From CAJPPJ01 sp963545265 (GTDB lineage: Bacteria > Bacillota_I > Bacilli_A > RF39 > UBA660): 33,405 nucleotides of DNA. The position numbers were made by a program, and so were the translations under genes. Positions 6,997 through 16,677 of this stretch are shown piece after piece (the stretch's first letter is position 1; every line of letters begins with the position of its first letter). The DNA lies in NCBI GenBank assembly GCA_963545265.1, contig CAUUHY010000008.1:1-33405 (forward strand). The letters run 5' to 3'. The notes under the pieces are model-generated. The model searched no databases. It had not been told where the DNA came from and worked only from the letters and a program-made list of their open reading frames with translations.

Positions 6997-7026
6997 AAAA
7001 ATATCACTTAATAAGTGATATTTTTT
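6995..7026. terminator. Bidirectional terminator between convergent genes
   Basis: AAAAAATATCACTT, a three-base loop and AAGTGATATTTTTT form a near-perfect 14-bp palindrome with A-runs on one side and T-runs on the other, so it can work on both strands. It overlaps the end of the cysteine-rich gene and the stop of the gene at 7025. Confidence 0.85.
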
Positions 7027-7903
7027 AATTTATATCTAATACTTGCACTTCCATATTGCAATTATACATTTCTCTAATTGCTTTGATATTTTCTAATTGC
7101 TTTGAATTTACATATTTTTCACATTTTCTATATATAGCATTATATATAATAATTCCAAAATTTCCTTCTCTTTCGTTTATTATCTTATTATTTCTATTTA
7201 AATCTAGAAGTATATTAGCTAATTCATTTCTATATATTAATCCATCTTTATTTTCAGCAATTAAAAGTTCTTTTTCGAAATTTGAAAAAACATTTTTATA
7301 TAAAAAAACCTTATTATCTTCGGTAATAATAGATATATTACACAAATCTCCATAACTTTCTAAAGTTTTTTGAAGTTCAATACTTTCTAAATTAAGATAT
7401 TCAATCAAAAGACTTCCTTTTTTATTATCAATTATATCTATAGAAGATTTTATAACTTTATCTAATATTTTAAATACTTTTTTATTCTTAATTAAATCTA
7501 TTTGTTCATCTTTTAATTCTATTGTTTTTTCTATTCTATATTCTTTAGTATCTTCTCCATCTCCATCATATGAAAATTTATTTACTTCTTTATTAACAGA
7601 ATCATATCGTAACTCCCCAAAATTACCATTTCTTTTTAACATAATTCTATCTGTTCTATCTTTATCAAGTAATATTCTAGCAACATTTTGTAAATATATT
7701 TCATAATCAGGACTATATTTTAATAAGATTTCTTCATCTAATTTTATAAATACATTAGATAGTTTTCTAATAATATAATCGTTTTTAGCGATATAAATAT
7801 TACATAACCTACCATATATTTCATGTATTTCATCTTCTAAAAATTCTATAGTTACATAATTATTTTCGTAAGATATTTTATAAAAAGTTCTTTTATTATC
7901 CAT
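7025..7903 (-). CDS. Unknown protein with internal tandem duplication
   Basis: The 292-residue protein starts at the ATG at 7903, eight bases inside the end of nifJ, with GGAG upstream; a longer reading frame begins further inside nifJ but has no ribosome site. No signal or membrane helix is seen. Two copies of an ~80-residue unit are clear: residues 30-110 (YGRLCNI, NVF, ARILLD, R, RNGNFGELRYD) and 184-264 (YGDLCNI, NVF, ANILLD, R, REGNFGIIIYN). Conserved positions are Y-G-x-L-C-N-I, N-V-F, A-x-I-L-L-D, and R-x-G-N-F-G-x-x-x-Y, about 74 residues apart from first to last motif in each copy. A charged helical linker (117-183) separates them. I do not recognise the unit. Coupling to nifJ may be only positional. 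Confidence 0.78.
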   Translation of the reverse strand: MDNKRTFYKISYENNYVTIEFLEDEIHEIYGRLCNIYIAKNDYIIRKLSNVFIKLDEEILLKYSPDYEIYLQNVARILLDKDRTDRIMLKRNGNFGELRYDSVNKEVNKFSYDGDGEDTKEYRIEKTIELKDEQIDLIKNKKVFKILDKVIKSSIDIIDNKKGSLLIEYLNLESIELQKTLESYGDLCNISIITEDNKVFLYKNVFSNFEKELLIAENKDGLIYRNELANILLDLNRNNKIINEREGNFGIIIYNAIYRKCEKYVNSKQLENIKAIREMYNCNMEVQVLDIN

Positions 7904-10900
7904 TATTTTTCTCCATTTTATTCTTATAAAATTCATATCTATTAATAGCTTCTTCTTTATTTTTTTCTATTAGCATATCTTTTTCTAGGGGGTTTGTTTT
8001 TTCTAATACTTTATATCTAGATTCATTCATTAAAAATTCTTCATATTTTTCAAAATTAGCACTAGAATCTAAAGTGAATTTTTTATTTGCTGGATTATAT
8101 CTAAATATTGGAAAATATCCAGACAAAGTAGCATTTTTACTTTCTTCTTCTGTCTTTATCATACCACCTTTTATACCATGTTCAATACAAGGTGCATATG
8201 CAATTATAATAGATGGTCCATTATATTCTTTTGCTTCTTTAAATGCATTTATTACTTGAGTAGGATTTGCTCCAAGAGATACTTGTGCTACATATACATT
8301 TTCATAATTTAATGCATACTTAGCTAGATTCTTTTTAGATTGTTTACAACCAGTAATTGCAAATTTATTAACACTACCTATATTAGTTGATTTAGATACT
8401 TGCCCTCCAGTATTTGAATAAACTTCTGTATCTAACACTAATATATTAACATTACTTCCAGTTGCAAGTACATGATCAAGTCCTCCAAAACCTATATCAT
8501 ATGCCCAACCATCTCCTCCTACTATCCAAACTGATTTAGATAAAATGTCATCTTTATAATTTAATAATTCTAAAATATTAGTATTATCGATTATAGAAAG
8601 TAATTTTTTAGATGTTTCTATATTTTCATTATTTAGATAATCTAAATATATTTCTTTTTCTTCTTCTTTTAATTTATCTATATTTGAAGATATCAATTCT
8701 TTTATTTTTCTTTTTTTGTTTACTTCAGCAAGTTTTAAACCTAGTCCAAATTCTGCTGCATCTTCAAATAAAGAGTTAGCCCAAGGAACTGAGTAAGCTG
8801 TAGCTGGGACTTCTCCTCCATAAATTGAAGAACATCCAGTAGCATTTGCAATGACAAGTTCTTCTTTAAATAATTGTGACAAAAGTTTTAAATAAGGAGT
8901 TTCTCCACATCCAGCACATGCTCCACTAAATTTAAATGCTGGGGTTATAAACTGACTTCCTTTAACAGTATATTTATTAAAAGCATTTTCTTTTTCTTTT
9001 ATATTATTAAATAAATAATCATTTGTTTTAATAAAATCTTCTGTTAAAGCATCTTGACTAGATTTCATTTCTAATGCTTTTTGTAACATTTTTCCAGGAC
9101 ATGTATTAAAACATAAACCACATCCAGTACAGTTCTTATAACTTATTCCTATAATATAATAATAATCTTTTCCGGGAATATTTGCTTTAATTAATTTTTC
9201 TTTTATAAAACTAGGAGCATTTTCTTTTTCTTCTTCTGTTAATAAAAACGGTCTTATTACTCCATGAGGACATACATAACTACATTTATTACAAGTAATA
9301 CAGTTAGCTGAATTATATATAGGTAGAAAATCAGCTACTGCTCTTTGTTCTTTAGTATTCATTCCTCCCCAAAATGTTCCATCTACATGATGCATTACTT
9401 CTTTTACACTTACTTCATAACCTCTTTTTGAAAGAAGTTTTGAGTATAAGTCATCTTTTAAATTTAAACCAGTTAAACTAAATTTAGATGTATCTACTAA
9501 AGTTAATGAATTAATAGCATCATCTATTCCTTTAATATTACTTTCTGTAATAGATTTTTCTTTGTTTTTAAACTTCGTTTTAATCATTTCTTTTAAAGAT
9601 ATTAAAACATTATCAAAATTAATTTGTTTAATAAATTTAAAAATTACTGTTGATATAATATTATTTATTTTACCATTTATTTTATTATCAATTGCTATTT
9701 TAGAAGCATTTATTTTATATACTTTTATATTTCTTTCTTTTATTATTTTTTTATCATTATCTGTAAAATAATTATTTAACTCTTCATCACTTAAAAATGT
9801 ATTAAGAATAAATATACCATTTTCTCTTATGTTATCTAACATCTTATATTTTTCTAAATAACTAGTTTTTGTACATACTACTATTTTAGGTTCATTTACA
9901 TAATATGATGATTTGATTTCTTCTTTTGATATTCTTAAATGACTTTTTGTAAGTCCACCTTGTTTTTTAGAATCATATTCAAAATAACCTTGAACATAGT
10001 TATCTCTTTCTTCTCCAATAATAGAAATAATATTTTTAGATGCACTAACCATACCATCTGATCCATAACCATAGATTAAGATTTCTTCTTGTTCATTGTT
10101 CTTTTTATTAAATTTTACAGGTTTTAATGACTTGTTATTTAAATCATCTATTATTCCTATAGTAAAGTTATCAAATGTATCTTCTTTGTCTAAAAAGTCA
10201 TATACTGCTTTTATATCATAAATATTTGTATCTCTACTTGATAAACCATATCTTCCACTTAACACTTTAATATTTTTATTTTTTAATGCATTTAAAACAT
10301 CTAAATATAAAGGTGGAACTTCACCACCATCTTTTGTTCTATCTAGTACTGCTATATTTTCTACAGTTGGTGGTAATATTTTATTTAAATATTCTATAGA
10401 AAAAGGTCTAAACAAATGAACTTCTATAAGTCCTAATTCTTCATCTAAATTATCTATAACTTCTCTAATAGTTTCACAAATAGACCCCATAGCTACTATC
10501 ACTTTTTTAGCATTCTTACTACCATAGTAATCCATAATATGATAATTTTTATTAGTTATTTTATTTATGATAGATAAATTTTTTTCTACTACATAAGGTA
10601 AATTATTGTAATAAACATTATGAGCTTCACTTAATTGAAAATATAAATCATCGTTTAAATGAGTTCCTCTAGTAACATTGTTTTTGTATAAAGCTCTTTT
10701 TCTAAAGTCTTTTATTTTTTCTTTATCAACATATTTGTTCACTTCTTCTAAATCTATTAAATCTACTTTTTGATATTCGTGACTTGTTCTAAAACCATCA
10801 AAAGAGTTAATAAATGGAATATTCGTGTCTATTGTAGATAAATAAACAGCTGATGTTAAATCCATAACTTGTTGAACAGAAGAAGATAAAAATATTGCAA

Positions 10901-11306
10901 AACCTGTTGTTCTTGCAGCATATATATCTTGATGATCTCCAAATATTGATAAAGCGTGAGTTGCAATAGATCTACTTGCTACATTTATTACAAAAGGTAA
11001 CATTTCTCCTGCTATTTTATACATATTAGGAAGCATCAAAAGCAATCCTTGACTTGCTGTAAAAGTTGAAGAAAAAACACCGTTTTGTAATAGTCCATGA
11101 CATAGTGCTACTGCACCTGCTTCACTTTGCATTTGATATAACTTAACTCTATCTTTAAAATAATTTAATCTTTTATCTACATTAGAAAAAACATCTATAT
11201 TCTCACTCATTGGAGAAGATGGAGTAATTGGATATATTCCACAAGCTTCTATAAAATTATACGCCACATAACTACATGCATAGTTACCATCAATTATCTT
11301 TTTCAT
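7896..11306 (-). CDS. nifJ: Pyruvate:ferredoxin (flavodoxin) oxidoreductase
   Basis: The 1136-residue single-chain enzyme oxidises pyruvate with CoA to acetyl-CoA and CO2 and reduces ferredoxin or flavodoxin. The N-terminal pyruvate-binding domain carries GIYPITPSSPMSE near residue 20, followed by the transketolase-like and CoA domains. Around residues 669-735 are the two ferredoxin-like clusters, CITCNKCSYVCP and CTGCGLCFNTCP. The third cluster uses CAGCGE (about 794), ATGCSS and a later Cys (NFEK-region C-terminal half, CKQSKK or APCIEHG). The thiamine-pyrophosphate motif GGDGWAYDIGFGGLDH lies near 929, with SNTGGQ after it. Length is close to the usual ~1170. GAGG precedes the ATG. The gene indicates anaerobic fermentative energy metabolism and an iron-sulfur assembly system elsewhere. 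Confidence 0.97.
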   Translation of the reverse strand: MKKIIDGNYACSYVAYNFIEACGIYPITPSSPMSENIDVFSNVDKRLNYFKDRVKLYQMQSEAGAVALCHGLLQNGVFSSTFTASQGLLLMLPNMYKIAGEMLPFVINVASRSIATHALSIFGDHQDIYAARTTGFAIFLSSSVQQVMDLTSAVYLSTIDTNIPFINSFDGFRTSHEYQKVDLIDLEEVNKYVDKEKIKDFRKRALYKNNVTRGTHLNDDLYFQLSEAHNVYYNNLPYVVEKNLSIINKITNKNYHIMDYYGSKNAKKVIVAMGSICETIREVIDNLDEELGLIEVHLFRPFSIEYLNKILPPTVENIAVLDRTKDGGEVPPLYLDVLNALKNKNIKVLSGRYGLSSRDTNIYDIKAVYDFLDKEDTFDNFTIGIIDDLNNKSLKPVKFNKKNNEQEEILIYGYGSDGMVSASKNIISIIGEERDNYVQGYFEYDSKKQGGLTKSHLRISKEEIKSSYYVNEPKIVVCTKTSYLEKYKMLDNIRENGIFILNTFLSDEELNNYFTDNDKKIIKERNIKVYKINASKIAIDNKINGKINNIISTVIFKFIKQINFDNVLISLKEMIKTKFKNKEKSITESNIKGIDDAINSLTLVDTSKFSLTGLNLKDDLYSKLLSKRGYEVSVKEVMHHVDGTFWGGMNTKEQRAVADFLPIYNSANCITCNKCSYVCPHGVIRPFLLTEEEKENAPSFIKEKLIKANIPGKDYYYIIGISYKNCTGCGLCFNTCPGKMLQKALEMKSSQDALTEDFIKTNDYLFNNIKEKENAFNKYTVKGSQFITPAFKFSGACAGCGETPYLKLLSQLFKEELVIANATGCSSIYGGEVPATAYSVPWANSLFEDAAEFGLGLKLAEVNKKRKIKELISSNIDKLKEEEKEIYLDYLNNENIETSKKLLSIIDNTNILELLNYKDDILSKSVWIVGGDGWAYDIGFGGLDHVLATGSNVNILVLDTEVYSNTGGQVSKSTNIGSVNKFAITGCKQSKKNLAKYALNYENVYVAQVSLGANPTQVINAFKEAKEYNGPSIIIAYAPCIEHGIKGGMIKTEEESKNATLSGYFPIFRYNPANKKFTLDSSANFEKYEEFLMNESRYKVLEKTNPLEKDMLIEKNKEEAINRYEFYKNKMEKNNG

Positions 11307-11337
11307 AATACCTCATTTAAATTTTATCATAAGTAAA

Positions 11338-11363
11338 TAAAAAAGTGCTATATTTGCACTTTT
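11338..11363 (-). terminator. Rho-independent terminator after the NAGPA-domain gene
   Basis: AAAAGTGC and GCACTTTT form an 8-bp stem around a 7-base loop, followed on the minus strand by T-rich sequence. It overlaps the stop codon at 11362 and separates this gene from nifJ. Confidence 0.75.
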
Positions 11364-12720
11364 ATTCTTGTACTACCCAAGCGTTAGGAACTGGTCTTGT
11401 AAATGGCTGTAAACTTCCATTTCTTGGATTTGTTATAATTTTTCCATTAAGTACCATTGAACTTGAAGTTCCTCCATCCATTGCTACTGCATTAACTGCT
11501 CCATATTTTGCCATTATATCTCTTACTTCAACTATACTAGCCCCTGGAACTTTATCAAGTGGTCTTCTTCCATCAAGGACTAAAAGTAAAACTATTCCAT
11601 CTTTTCTTTGACCTATAGCTGTACGGTTAGCTTCTCCCCAACCACCATTACCTTTCATATCAGAAAGTTTTCCGTTAACTATTAAATATGGACCAAATTC
11701 TACTGCATCTCTTATTCCCATATTTATTGCTTCTTGTGCAGTATATCTACCTAGAATTAGTTTATTAGTTTTATCAAAACCAACTATTCCTCCACCAACT
11801 CCAGCTTTTTTATTATCAAACAATAATTTTCCTTTACTAATTACTATACCGTGAGGATATCCTCCCATACTATTCCAGTCAGGATCATAAAATCCTCCAG
11901 CATTTATTCCTATTACAGAATCTGTTCTTCTAGTCATATTAACAACCATTTCACCTTTAGCTGCTAAAGTGTTCCCAGCTCCTAAAGCACTAACCAAAGA
12001 TACTTTAGATGGATCGTAAACTACTGCTAATTTACCTTCCACTTTTCTGTTTGGAGAAGTGTTGTAACTTATATCAATTATTTTATAACTTTGACCTTTT
12101 TTTCTTTCTAAAATAGCTTTTTCATATTCGTTTTCATATGTTTCTTTATTTTGAAAATCAACTAAATTTCCATTAGTATTTTCTTGTATTTCATTCACTA
12201 CATTAGATGACATAACATATTGTATTTCTTCTTCACTATATATAAATCTAGCATATTTTTGATGAGATAAACTAGTCATAGCGTTAGTAATCCACCATAC
12301 TCTAAATTTATCGTTTTTTCCATAGAACATATTCATCACATATGTAGATCCACCAATATATCCTATAAGAAAAATAGTAATGAATATTTTAAAAATTATA
12401 CTTAATGTTTTGTTTTTTACTTTTTGTTCTTCTTTTATTGTAAAAAATTGATAAATAGAATATACATTTAAAGCTACATTTAAAGTAAATAATAATAACA
12501 ACAACATCTTGAAAGGTTTTCTAATTAAATATGTCGTATGTCCAGATATTATTAACATATATAATGAAAAAAAGAAAAACAATATAGTAAATATTATAAG
12601 TAAAAAATAAAATTTCTTTTTACTTTTACCATTTTTATTATTTGTTTTATTTATTTCTTGTTTTTGAACAGATTTTTTTTGATTAACTCTTTCTAATTTT
12701 ATTTCTATTGTATTATCCAT
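11362..12720 (-). CDS. Membrane-anchored phosphodiester glycosidase (NAGPA-domain) protein
   Basis: The 452-residue protein has a basic cytoplasmic start, three hydrophobic segments (about 36-60, 70-92 and 106-130), and a large domain from about 210 to 452. That domain shows NAGPA (phosphodiester alpha-GlcNAcase-like) features: GINAGGFYDPDWNSMGG near 271-287, GIVISKGKL, FGPYLIVNGK, RTAIGQRKDGIVLLLVLDGR at 366-385, and AVAMDGGTSSSMVLNGK near 411-427. Bacterial members are surface or exopolysaccharide-linked enzymes that cleave sugar phosphodiesters. With three helices the catalytic domain would face outside. GAGG precedes the ATG and TGTTAAAAT (12744-12752) may be its promoter. Substrate is unknown. 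Confidence 0.88.
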   Translation of the reverse strand: MDNTIEIKLERVNQKKSVQKQEINKTNNKNGKSKKKFYFLLIIFTILFFFFSLYMLIISGHTTYLIRKPFKMLLLLLFTLNVALNVYSIYQFFTIKEEQKVKNKTLSIIFKIFITIFLIGYIGGSTYVMNMFYGKNDKFRVWWITNAMTSLSHQKYARFIYSEEEIQYVMSSNVVNEIQENTNGNLVDFQNKETYENEYEKAILERKKGQSYKIIDISYNTSPNRKVEGKLAVVYDPSKVSLVSALGAGNTLAAKGEMVVNMTRRTDSVIGINAGGFYDPDWNSMGGYPHGIVISKGKLLFDNKKAGVGGGIVGFDKTNKLILGRYTAQEAINMGIRDAVEFGPYLIVNGKLSDMKGNGGWGEANRTAIGQRKDGIVLLLVLDGRRPLDKVPGASIVEVRDIMAKYGAVNAVAMDGGTSSSMVLNGKIITNPRNGSLQPFTRPVPNAWVVQE

Positions 12721-12743
12721 TTCGCCTCTTTATTTTATATATT

Positions 12744-12752
12744 ATTTTAACA
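12744..12752 (-). promoter_or_regulatory. Possible extended -10 box (TGTTAAAAT) upstream of the NAGPA-domain gene
   Basis: A TGn-TAAAAT element on the minus strand, 23 bases before the ATG at 12720, in the short gap after ffh. It resembles the TGTTATAAT boxes elsewhere in the window. Confidence 0.35.
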
Positions 12753-12758
12753 TACTTT

Positions 12759-14066
12759 TTAAAATGGTAGTTTAAAATTTCCACTTTTAAACTGTTTCAT
12801 CATTTTTTGTGTCTGTTCAAAGTTAGTTAATAAACGATTGACTTCTTGAACAGATCTTCCAGAACCTTTAGCTATTCTTTGTTTTCTACTTGCTTTTATT
12901 ATGTCTGGATTTCTTCTTTCTTCTTTTGTCATAGACAAAATTATAGCTTCTACATGAAGTATATCTTTTGGATCAATCTTTATATTATTTAAGCCTAATT
13001 TGCTAGCTCCAGGAATTAGTTTCAATATCCCTTCTATAGAGCCTAGTTTTTTCATCGTTTTCATTTGTTTTAAAAAGTCATCTAAATCAAACTTACCTTT
13101 TTCCATTTTTTTAGCTAATTCGTTTGCTTCTTTTTCAGAGATAAGTTCTTCTGCTTTTTCTACTAAAGAGACTATATCTCCCATACCAAGTATTCTATTA
13201 GCCATTCTTTCAGGATCAAAGTAACTAAGACCATCCATTTTTTCAGATACACCAATAAATTTAATAGGGACATTTGTTAATTTTCTTAAAGATAATGCTA
13301 TACCACCCCTTGTATCTCCATCTAATTTAGTAAGTATAACACCAGTTATTGGAAGTTCTTCTTTAAAACCTTTTATTACATTAACTCCGTCTTGTCCCAT
13401 CATAGAATCTAATACTAATAGTATTTCATTAGGATTAATTTCTTGATTGATATTTTTTAATTCTTCTACTAATTTTTCATCTATTTGTAAACGTCCTGCT
13501 GTATCAATAATAATATAATCTAAATTATTTTCTTTAGCATAATTTATAGATTCTTTAGCTATAGATACTGGATTTTTACTATCACCTTTATATATAGGAA
13601 TATTTATTTGTTTTGCTAATTGTTCTAACTGATCTATAGCTGCAGGTCTATAAATATCACATGCTACTAAAAGTGGTTTTTTATTATGTTTTTTTCTTAA
13701 AAATGTCGCTAATTTTCCAGCTGTTGTAGTTTTCCCTGTTCCTTGAAGACCAATTAACATAAGTATTGTAGGAGTTTTATTAATAACAACTGTTTCTTGT
13801 TCTTTTCCTAATAAATTAACTATTTCATCATGAACTATTTTTACAAACATTTCAGATGGTTTAATACTTGATTGAACTTCTTTTCCTAAAGATTTTTCCT
13901 TAATTGTTTCAATAAACTCTTTAACTATTTGATAATTAACATCAGCTTCTAATAAGGATATTTTTATATCTCTTAAAACATCCTTTATATTATCTTCAGT
14001 AATCTTACCATATCCCCTTACTTTATCTAGTGCTTTAGTTAAAGTTTCTTGTAAATTTTCAAACAT
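12759..14066 (-). CDS. ffh: Signal recognition particle protein Ffh (SRP54)
   Basis: The 435-residue GTPase binds 4.5S/6S RNA and signal sequences of nascent proteins. The N domain (1-95) is followed by the G domain with GLQGTGKTTTAGKLA (106-120), DIYRPAAIDQL, DTAGRL, TKLDGDTRGG and the closing GxGD-type motif GMGD. The C-terminal M domain is rich in methionine (FLKQMKTMKKLG; MTKEERRNPDII; GSGRSVQEVNRLL; QTQKMMKQF). Length is normal. It is the third gene of ftsY-ylxM-ffh, with AAGGAG before the ATG. Confidence 0.97.
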   Translation of the reverse strand: MFENLQETLTKALDKVRGYGKITEDNIKDVLRDIKISLLEADVNYQIVKEFIETIKEKSLGKEVQSSIKPSEMFVKIVHDEIVNLLGKEQETVVINKTPTILMLIGLQGTGKTTTAGKLATFLRKKHNKKPLLVACDIYRPAAIDQLEQLAKQINIPIYKGDSKNPVSIAKESINYAKENNLDYIIIDTAGRLQIDEKLVEELKNINQEINPNEILLVLDSMMGQDGVNVIKGFKEELPITGVILTKLDGDTRGGIALSLRKLTNVPIKFIGVSEKMDGLSYFDPERMANRILGMGDIVSLVEKAEELISEKEANELAKKMEKGKFDLDDFLKQMKTMKKLGSIEGILKLIPGASKLGLNNIKIDPKDILHVEAIILSMTKEERRNPDIIKASRKQRIAKGSGRSVQEVNRLLTNFEQTQKMMKQFKSGNFKLPF

Positions 14067-14076
14067 TAATTACTCC

Positions 14077-14367
14077 TTATAAATTTTCTATTTTCTCTAA
14101 AATTTCTTTTGATACTTTATCTTTTAGTATCTTATAAATTTCATCTTGTTTCTTTTTTAAATGTAATAAACTTTCATATTCATTTAACTTTTTTTCTATA
14201 GTAGATAGTTGTTGAGATACAGCTGCTTTACTTACTAATTTTATTTCAGATATTTCATTAAATGATAAATTATTAATATAATAAAGTTCGAAATATTCTT
14301 TTTGTAAGTTAGTCAATAAAGGCGAATAAAAATCATATAAAGAATTATAATATATATAATTTTCCAT
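14077..14367 (-). CDS. ylxM: YlxM-family helix-turn-helix protein of the SRP operon
   Basis: The 96-residue protein has the sigma-factor region-4-like helix-turn-helix of UPF0122/YlxM: LLTNLQKEYFELYYINNLSF, NEISEIKLVSKAAVSQQLST, then a lysine-rich helix. Family members sit beside ffh and are thought to modulate the SRP pathway. The ATG overlaps the ftsY stop by one base, and ffh follows after ten bases, so the three genes form one unit. Confidence 0.93.
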   Translation of the reverse strand: MENYIYYNSLYDFYSPLLTNLQKEYFELYYINNLSFNEISEIKLVSKAAVSQQLSTIEKKLNEYESLLHLKKKQDEIYKILKDKVSKEILEKIENL

Positions 14368-15341
14368 TAAATTAACCCTTTAAAAAGACCATAGATATAT
14401 TTATCTAAGTCAAAAACTTCTAAATCAGTGTCTTTTTCTCCAAAACCTATATATTTTACTGGTATTCCAACTTCTTCTTTAATAGCAAGAACTATACCAC
14501 CTTTTGCTGTTGAATCAAGTTTTGTAAGAACAACCCCAGTTATATCTGTTACTTTTTTAAATTCCTTAGCTTGGCTTATACCATTTTGTCCAGTATTAGC
14601 ATCTATTACTAATAAAGTTTCTTGATTAACATCTGGTAATACTTTTTTAATTGTTTTATTTATCTTATCTAATTCTTTCATCAAATATTCTTTGTTTTGT
14701 AAACGTCCTGCTGTATCTATTAAAACTATATCAGTATTATCATTTTTTGCTTCTGTTAAACCATCAAATATAACACTTGAAGGATCGCTTTGTCCTTCTA
14801 CTCCATAAAAACTTGAAGAAGTTCTACTGGCCCATTCTTTTAATTGAAGATATGCTCCAGCTCTAAAAGTATCTCCTGCTATCATTTTTACTTTTTTACC
14901 TTCTGTTACAAATTTATGAGCTAACTTTGCTATAGTTGTTGTTTTTCCTACACCATTTACTCCAACAAATAAAATAACATTTATATTAGAAGAGATATTT
15001 ACATTGTTAACAATAATATCATTATTTACATAAGTAATAAAAATTTCATCTACTATTACTTCTTTCAAAATATTAAAATCTTCAATTTTTTCTTCTCTTA
15101 TTCTTGTTCTAATTGAATCCATTAATTTTAAAACTGTAGATACCCCAATATCAGCATTAATTAAAATTTCTTCTAATGATTCTAAATATTCTTCATTTAT
15201 TTTTTCATATTTATTATTAATATTTAATATCTTTTCTACAAAATTTTTTCTTGTTTTACTAAGACCTTCATCATATTTTTTAGTTAATTCTTCTTGTTCT
15301 TCTTTTTTGAATAAATTTTTTATTTTTCCAAATATACCCAT
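14367..15341 (-). CDS. ftsY: Signal recognition particle receptor FtsY
   Basis: The 324-residue receptor has a very short basic, acidic-patched N-terminus (MGIFGKIKNLFKKEEQEELT) in place of the long A domain of some bacteria, then the NG GTPase: GVNGVGKTTTIAKLA (127-141), DTFRAGAYLQLKEWA, DTAGRLQNKE, TKLDSTAKGG and the end motif IGFGEKDTDLEVFD. The N-terminal amphipathic stretch should bind membrane lipid. Docking with Ffh delivers ribosomes to the translocon. GGAG precedes the ATG. Confidence 0.97.
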   Translation of the reverse strand: MGIFGKIKNLFKKEEQEELTKKYDEGLSKTRKNFVEKILNINNKYEKINEEYLESLEEILINADIGVSTVLKLMDSIRTRIREEKIEDFNILKEVIVDEIFITYVNNDIIVNNVNISSNINVILFVGVNGVGKTTTIAKLAHKFVTEGKKVKMIAGDTFRAGAYLQLKEWASRTSSSFYGVEGQSDPSSVIFDGLTEAKNDNTDIVLIDTAGRLQNKEYLMKELDKINKTIKKVLPDVNQETLLVIDANTGQNGISQAKEFKKVTDITGVVLTKLDSTAKGGIVLAIKEEVGIPVKYIGFGEKDTDLEVFDLDKYIYGLFKGLI

Positions 15342-15377
15342 AACTTCTCCATGTTAATATTCTATCATATTTAACAA

Positions 15378-15406
15378 AAAAGATAAAAACTTAGTTTTTA
15401 TCTTTT
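15378..15406 (-). terminator. Rho-independent terminator between the 423-aa membrane protein and ftsY
   Basis: AAAAGATAAAAAC and GTTTTTATCTTTT form a perfect 13-bp stem around a 3-base loop. It includes the stop codon of the upstream gene at 15398 and isolates ftsY-ylxM-ffh as a separate unit. Confidence 0.85.
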
Positions 15407-16669
15407 ATTATTTTTATTATTTTTAAAATCAAAGTTAATCTTATCATAGTTTTCTAATAATTTGTTTGAAGAAGAATAATTTTGACCTTTTAGGTTATTT
15501 AAAACTGTTGCTTCAAATAAAGAATTTGCTATATTTTCAATTTCTTCTTCCGTTAAATCTTTTCTTGTCTCTAAAATACATTCTTGAATATCTACTGGTG
15601 GTATTATACTATATTCAGTATATTTAACATTATCAGTTTTTAAACCAAATATTAATTTATCGTCAGTATCAATTAAATCACTATTATATATAAATTCTTT
15701 GTCTGATTTTGTAAATTTCATTCCTCTTGTTGCTAAAGCTTTTTTTGTTACAGGTGAAAAGAAGTTATATTCTTCTACAATATGATCTTGTCCATCATAT
15801 GATTTTGCTAAATATATAAAAATATGTTCTTTATCAATATCTGTATCATATGTTTTAATAATGTCATGATAAACACCATAATAATCAACAGGTAAATCAT
15901 CTGCATTTTCTAATTCAGGATGAAGTTGCATTTGTATATCATAGTTAAAATTACTCCATTCATCAATTTTAGCTTGAACTTGGTCTATAGAAAACGAATC
16001 AACATTTTTAATTCCAGCTGCTTTAGCTTTTTTTATATATTCTTCTGATATCTCTTCTCCAATTTCATTTCCTTTTTGACAAATAATATGATAACATGCT
16101 TGATCTTTAACAACATTTTCTTCATTTATTCCTATTTCTTCAAAATATTTTAAAGCTACATCATTATTAAAGTTATCTCCCTCATAAAGTACGCTACTCA
16201 TAAATGCACGGTCTTTATTATTTTGATCGTTCTTCTTTTTGTTTGCTGCCCCAAGAAAAGCTAATATTGACCCTCCTGTTAGAGCTGCAGTTATAGCCCC
16301 AACTAAAAGCCATTTTTTAGCTAGTTTTTGATGATTCTTCCTTGTTTTTAGATTTTTTACAGCTCTTTCTTTAGCTTGTTTTTCTTTATATATTTTTTTA
16401 TCTTCTTCAGCTTTATCTCTTAATTCAAAAATATTTTTTTGCATATAAATCATTGTATTTTTTATATGCTTATATTCTATTTTTTCATTTTCTAATTTTC
16501 TAAGAGGTAACATTTGAAAACGATCTAATAGAATATTAAATCTATATTCCAATTCTTTTGCTTTATTTATTTTTTCATTATTTTTATATTTTTCAAATTC
16601 ATTAGAAAAAAATCTACATTGACTTTCTAAAGTTTCTAATTCTTCTTTTAACTTTTGTAATTCTTCCAT
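15398..16669 (-). CDS. Coiled-coil protein with one membrane helix, unknown function
   Basis: The 423-residue protein begins with a coiled coil (EELQKLKEELETLESQ, extending to about residue 105), a basic stretch (KNLKTRKNHQKLAKK), a single membrane helix (about 120-141, with GAITAALTGGSILAFLGAA) and a 280-residue C-terminal part. The basic side before the helix suggests the coiled coil is cytoplasmic and the C-terminal part outside. The latter is acidic, has Cys residues within a YHIICQKGNE segment, and ends in an Asn/Lys tail (NNKNNKR). I recognise no family. AGGAG precedes the ATG, nine bases after tldE, and a strong terminator ends the unit. A role tied to TldD/TldE is not shown. Confidence 0.8.
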   Translation of the reverse strand: MEELQKLKEELETLESQCRFFSNEFEKYKNNEKINKAKELEYRFNILLDRFQMLPLRKLENEKIEYKHIKNTMIYMQKNIFELRDKAEEDKKIYKEKQAKERAVKNLKTRKNHQKLAKKWLLVGAITAALTGGSILAFLGAANKKKNDQNNKDRAFMSSVLYEGDNFNNDVALKYFEEIGINEENVVKDQACYHIICQKGNEIGEEISEEYIKKAKAAGIKNVDSFSIDQVQAKIDEWSNFNYDIQMQLHPELENADDLPVDYYGVYHDIIKTYDTDIDKEHIFIYLAKSYDGQDHIVEEYNFFSPVTKKALATRGMKFTKSDKEFIYNSDLIDTDDKLIFGLKTDNVKYTEYSIIPPVDIQECILETRKDLTEEEIENIANSLFEATVLNNLKGQNYSSSNKLLENYDKINFDFKNNKNNKR

Positions 16670-16677
16670 ATATACTC

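Noticed and set aside
12744..12772. Possible hairpin after ffh
   Set aside because: ATTTTAA and TTAAAAT can pair but the stem is all A-T and no T-run follows, so it is not a convincing terminator.
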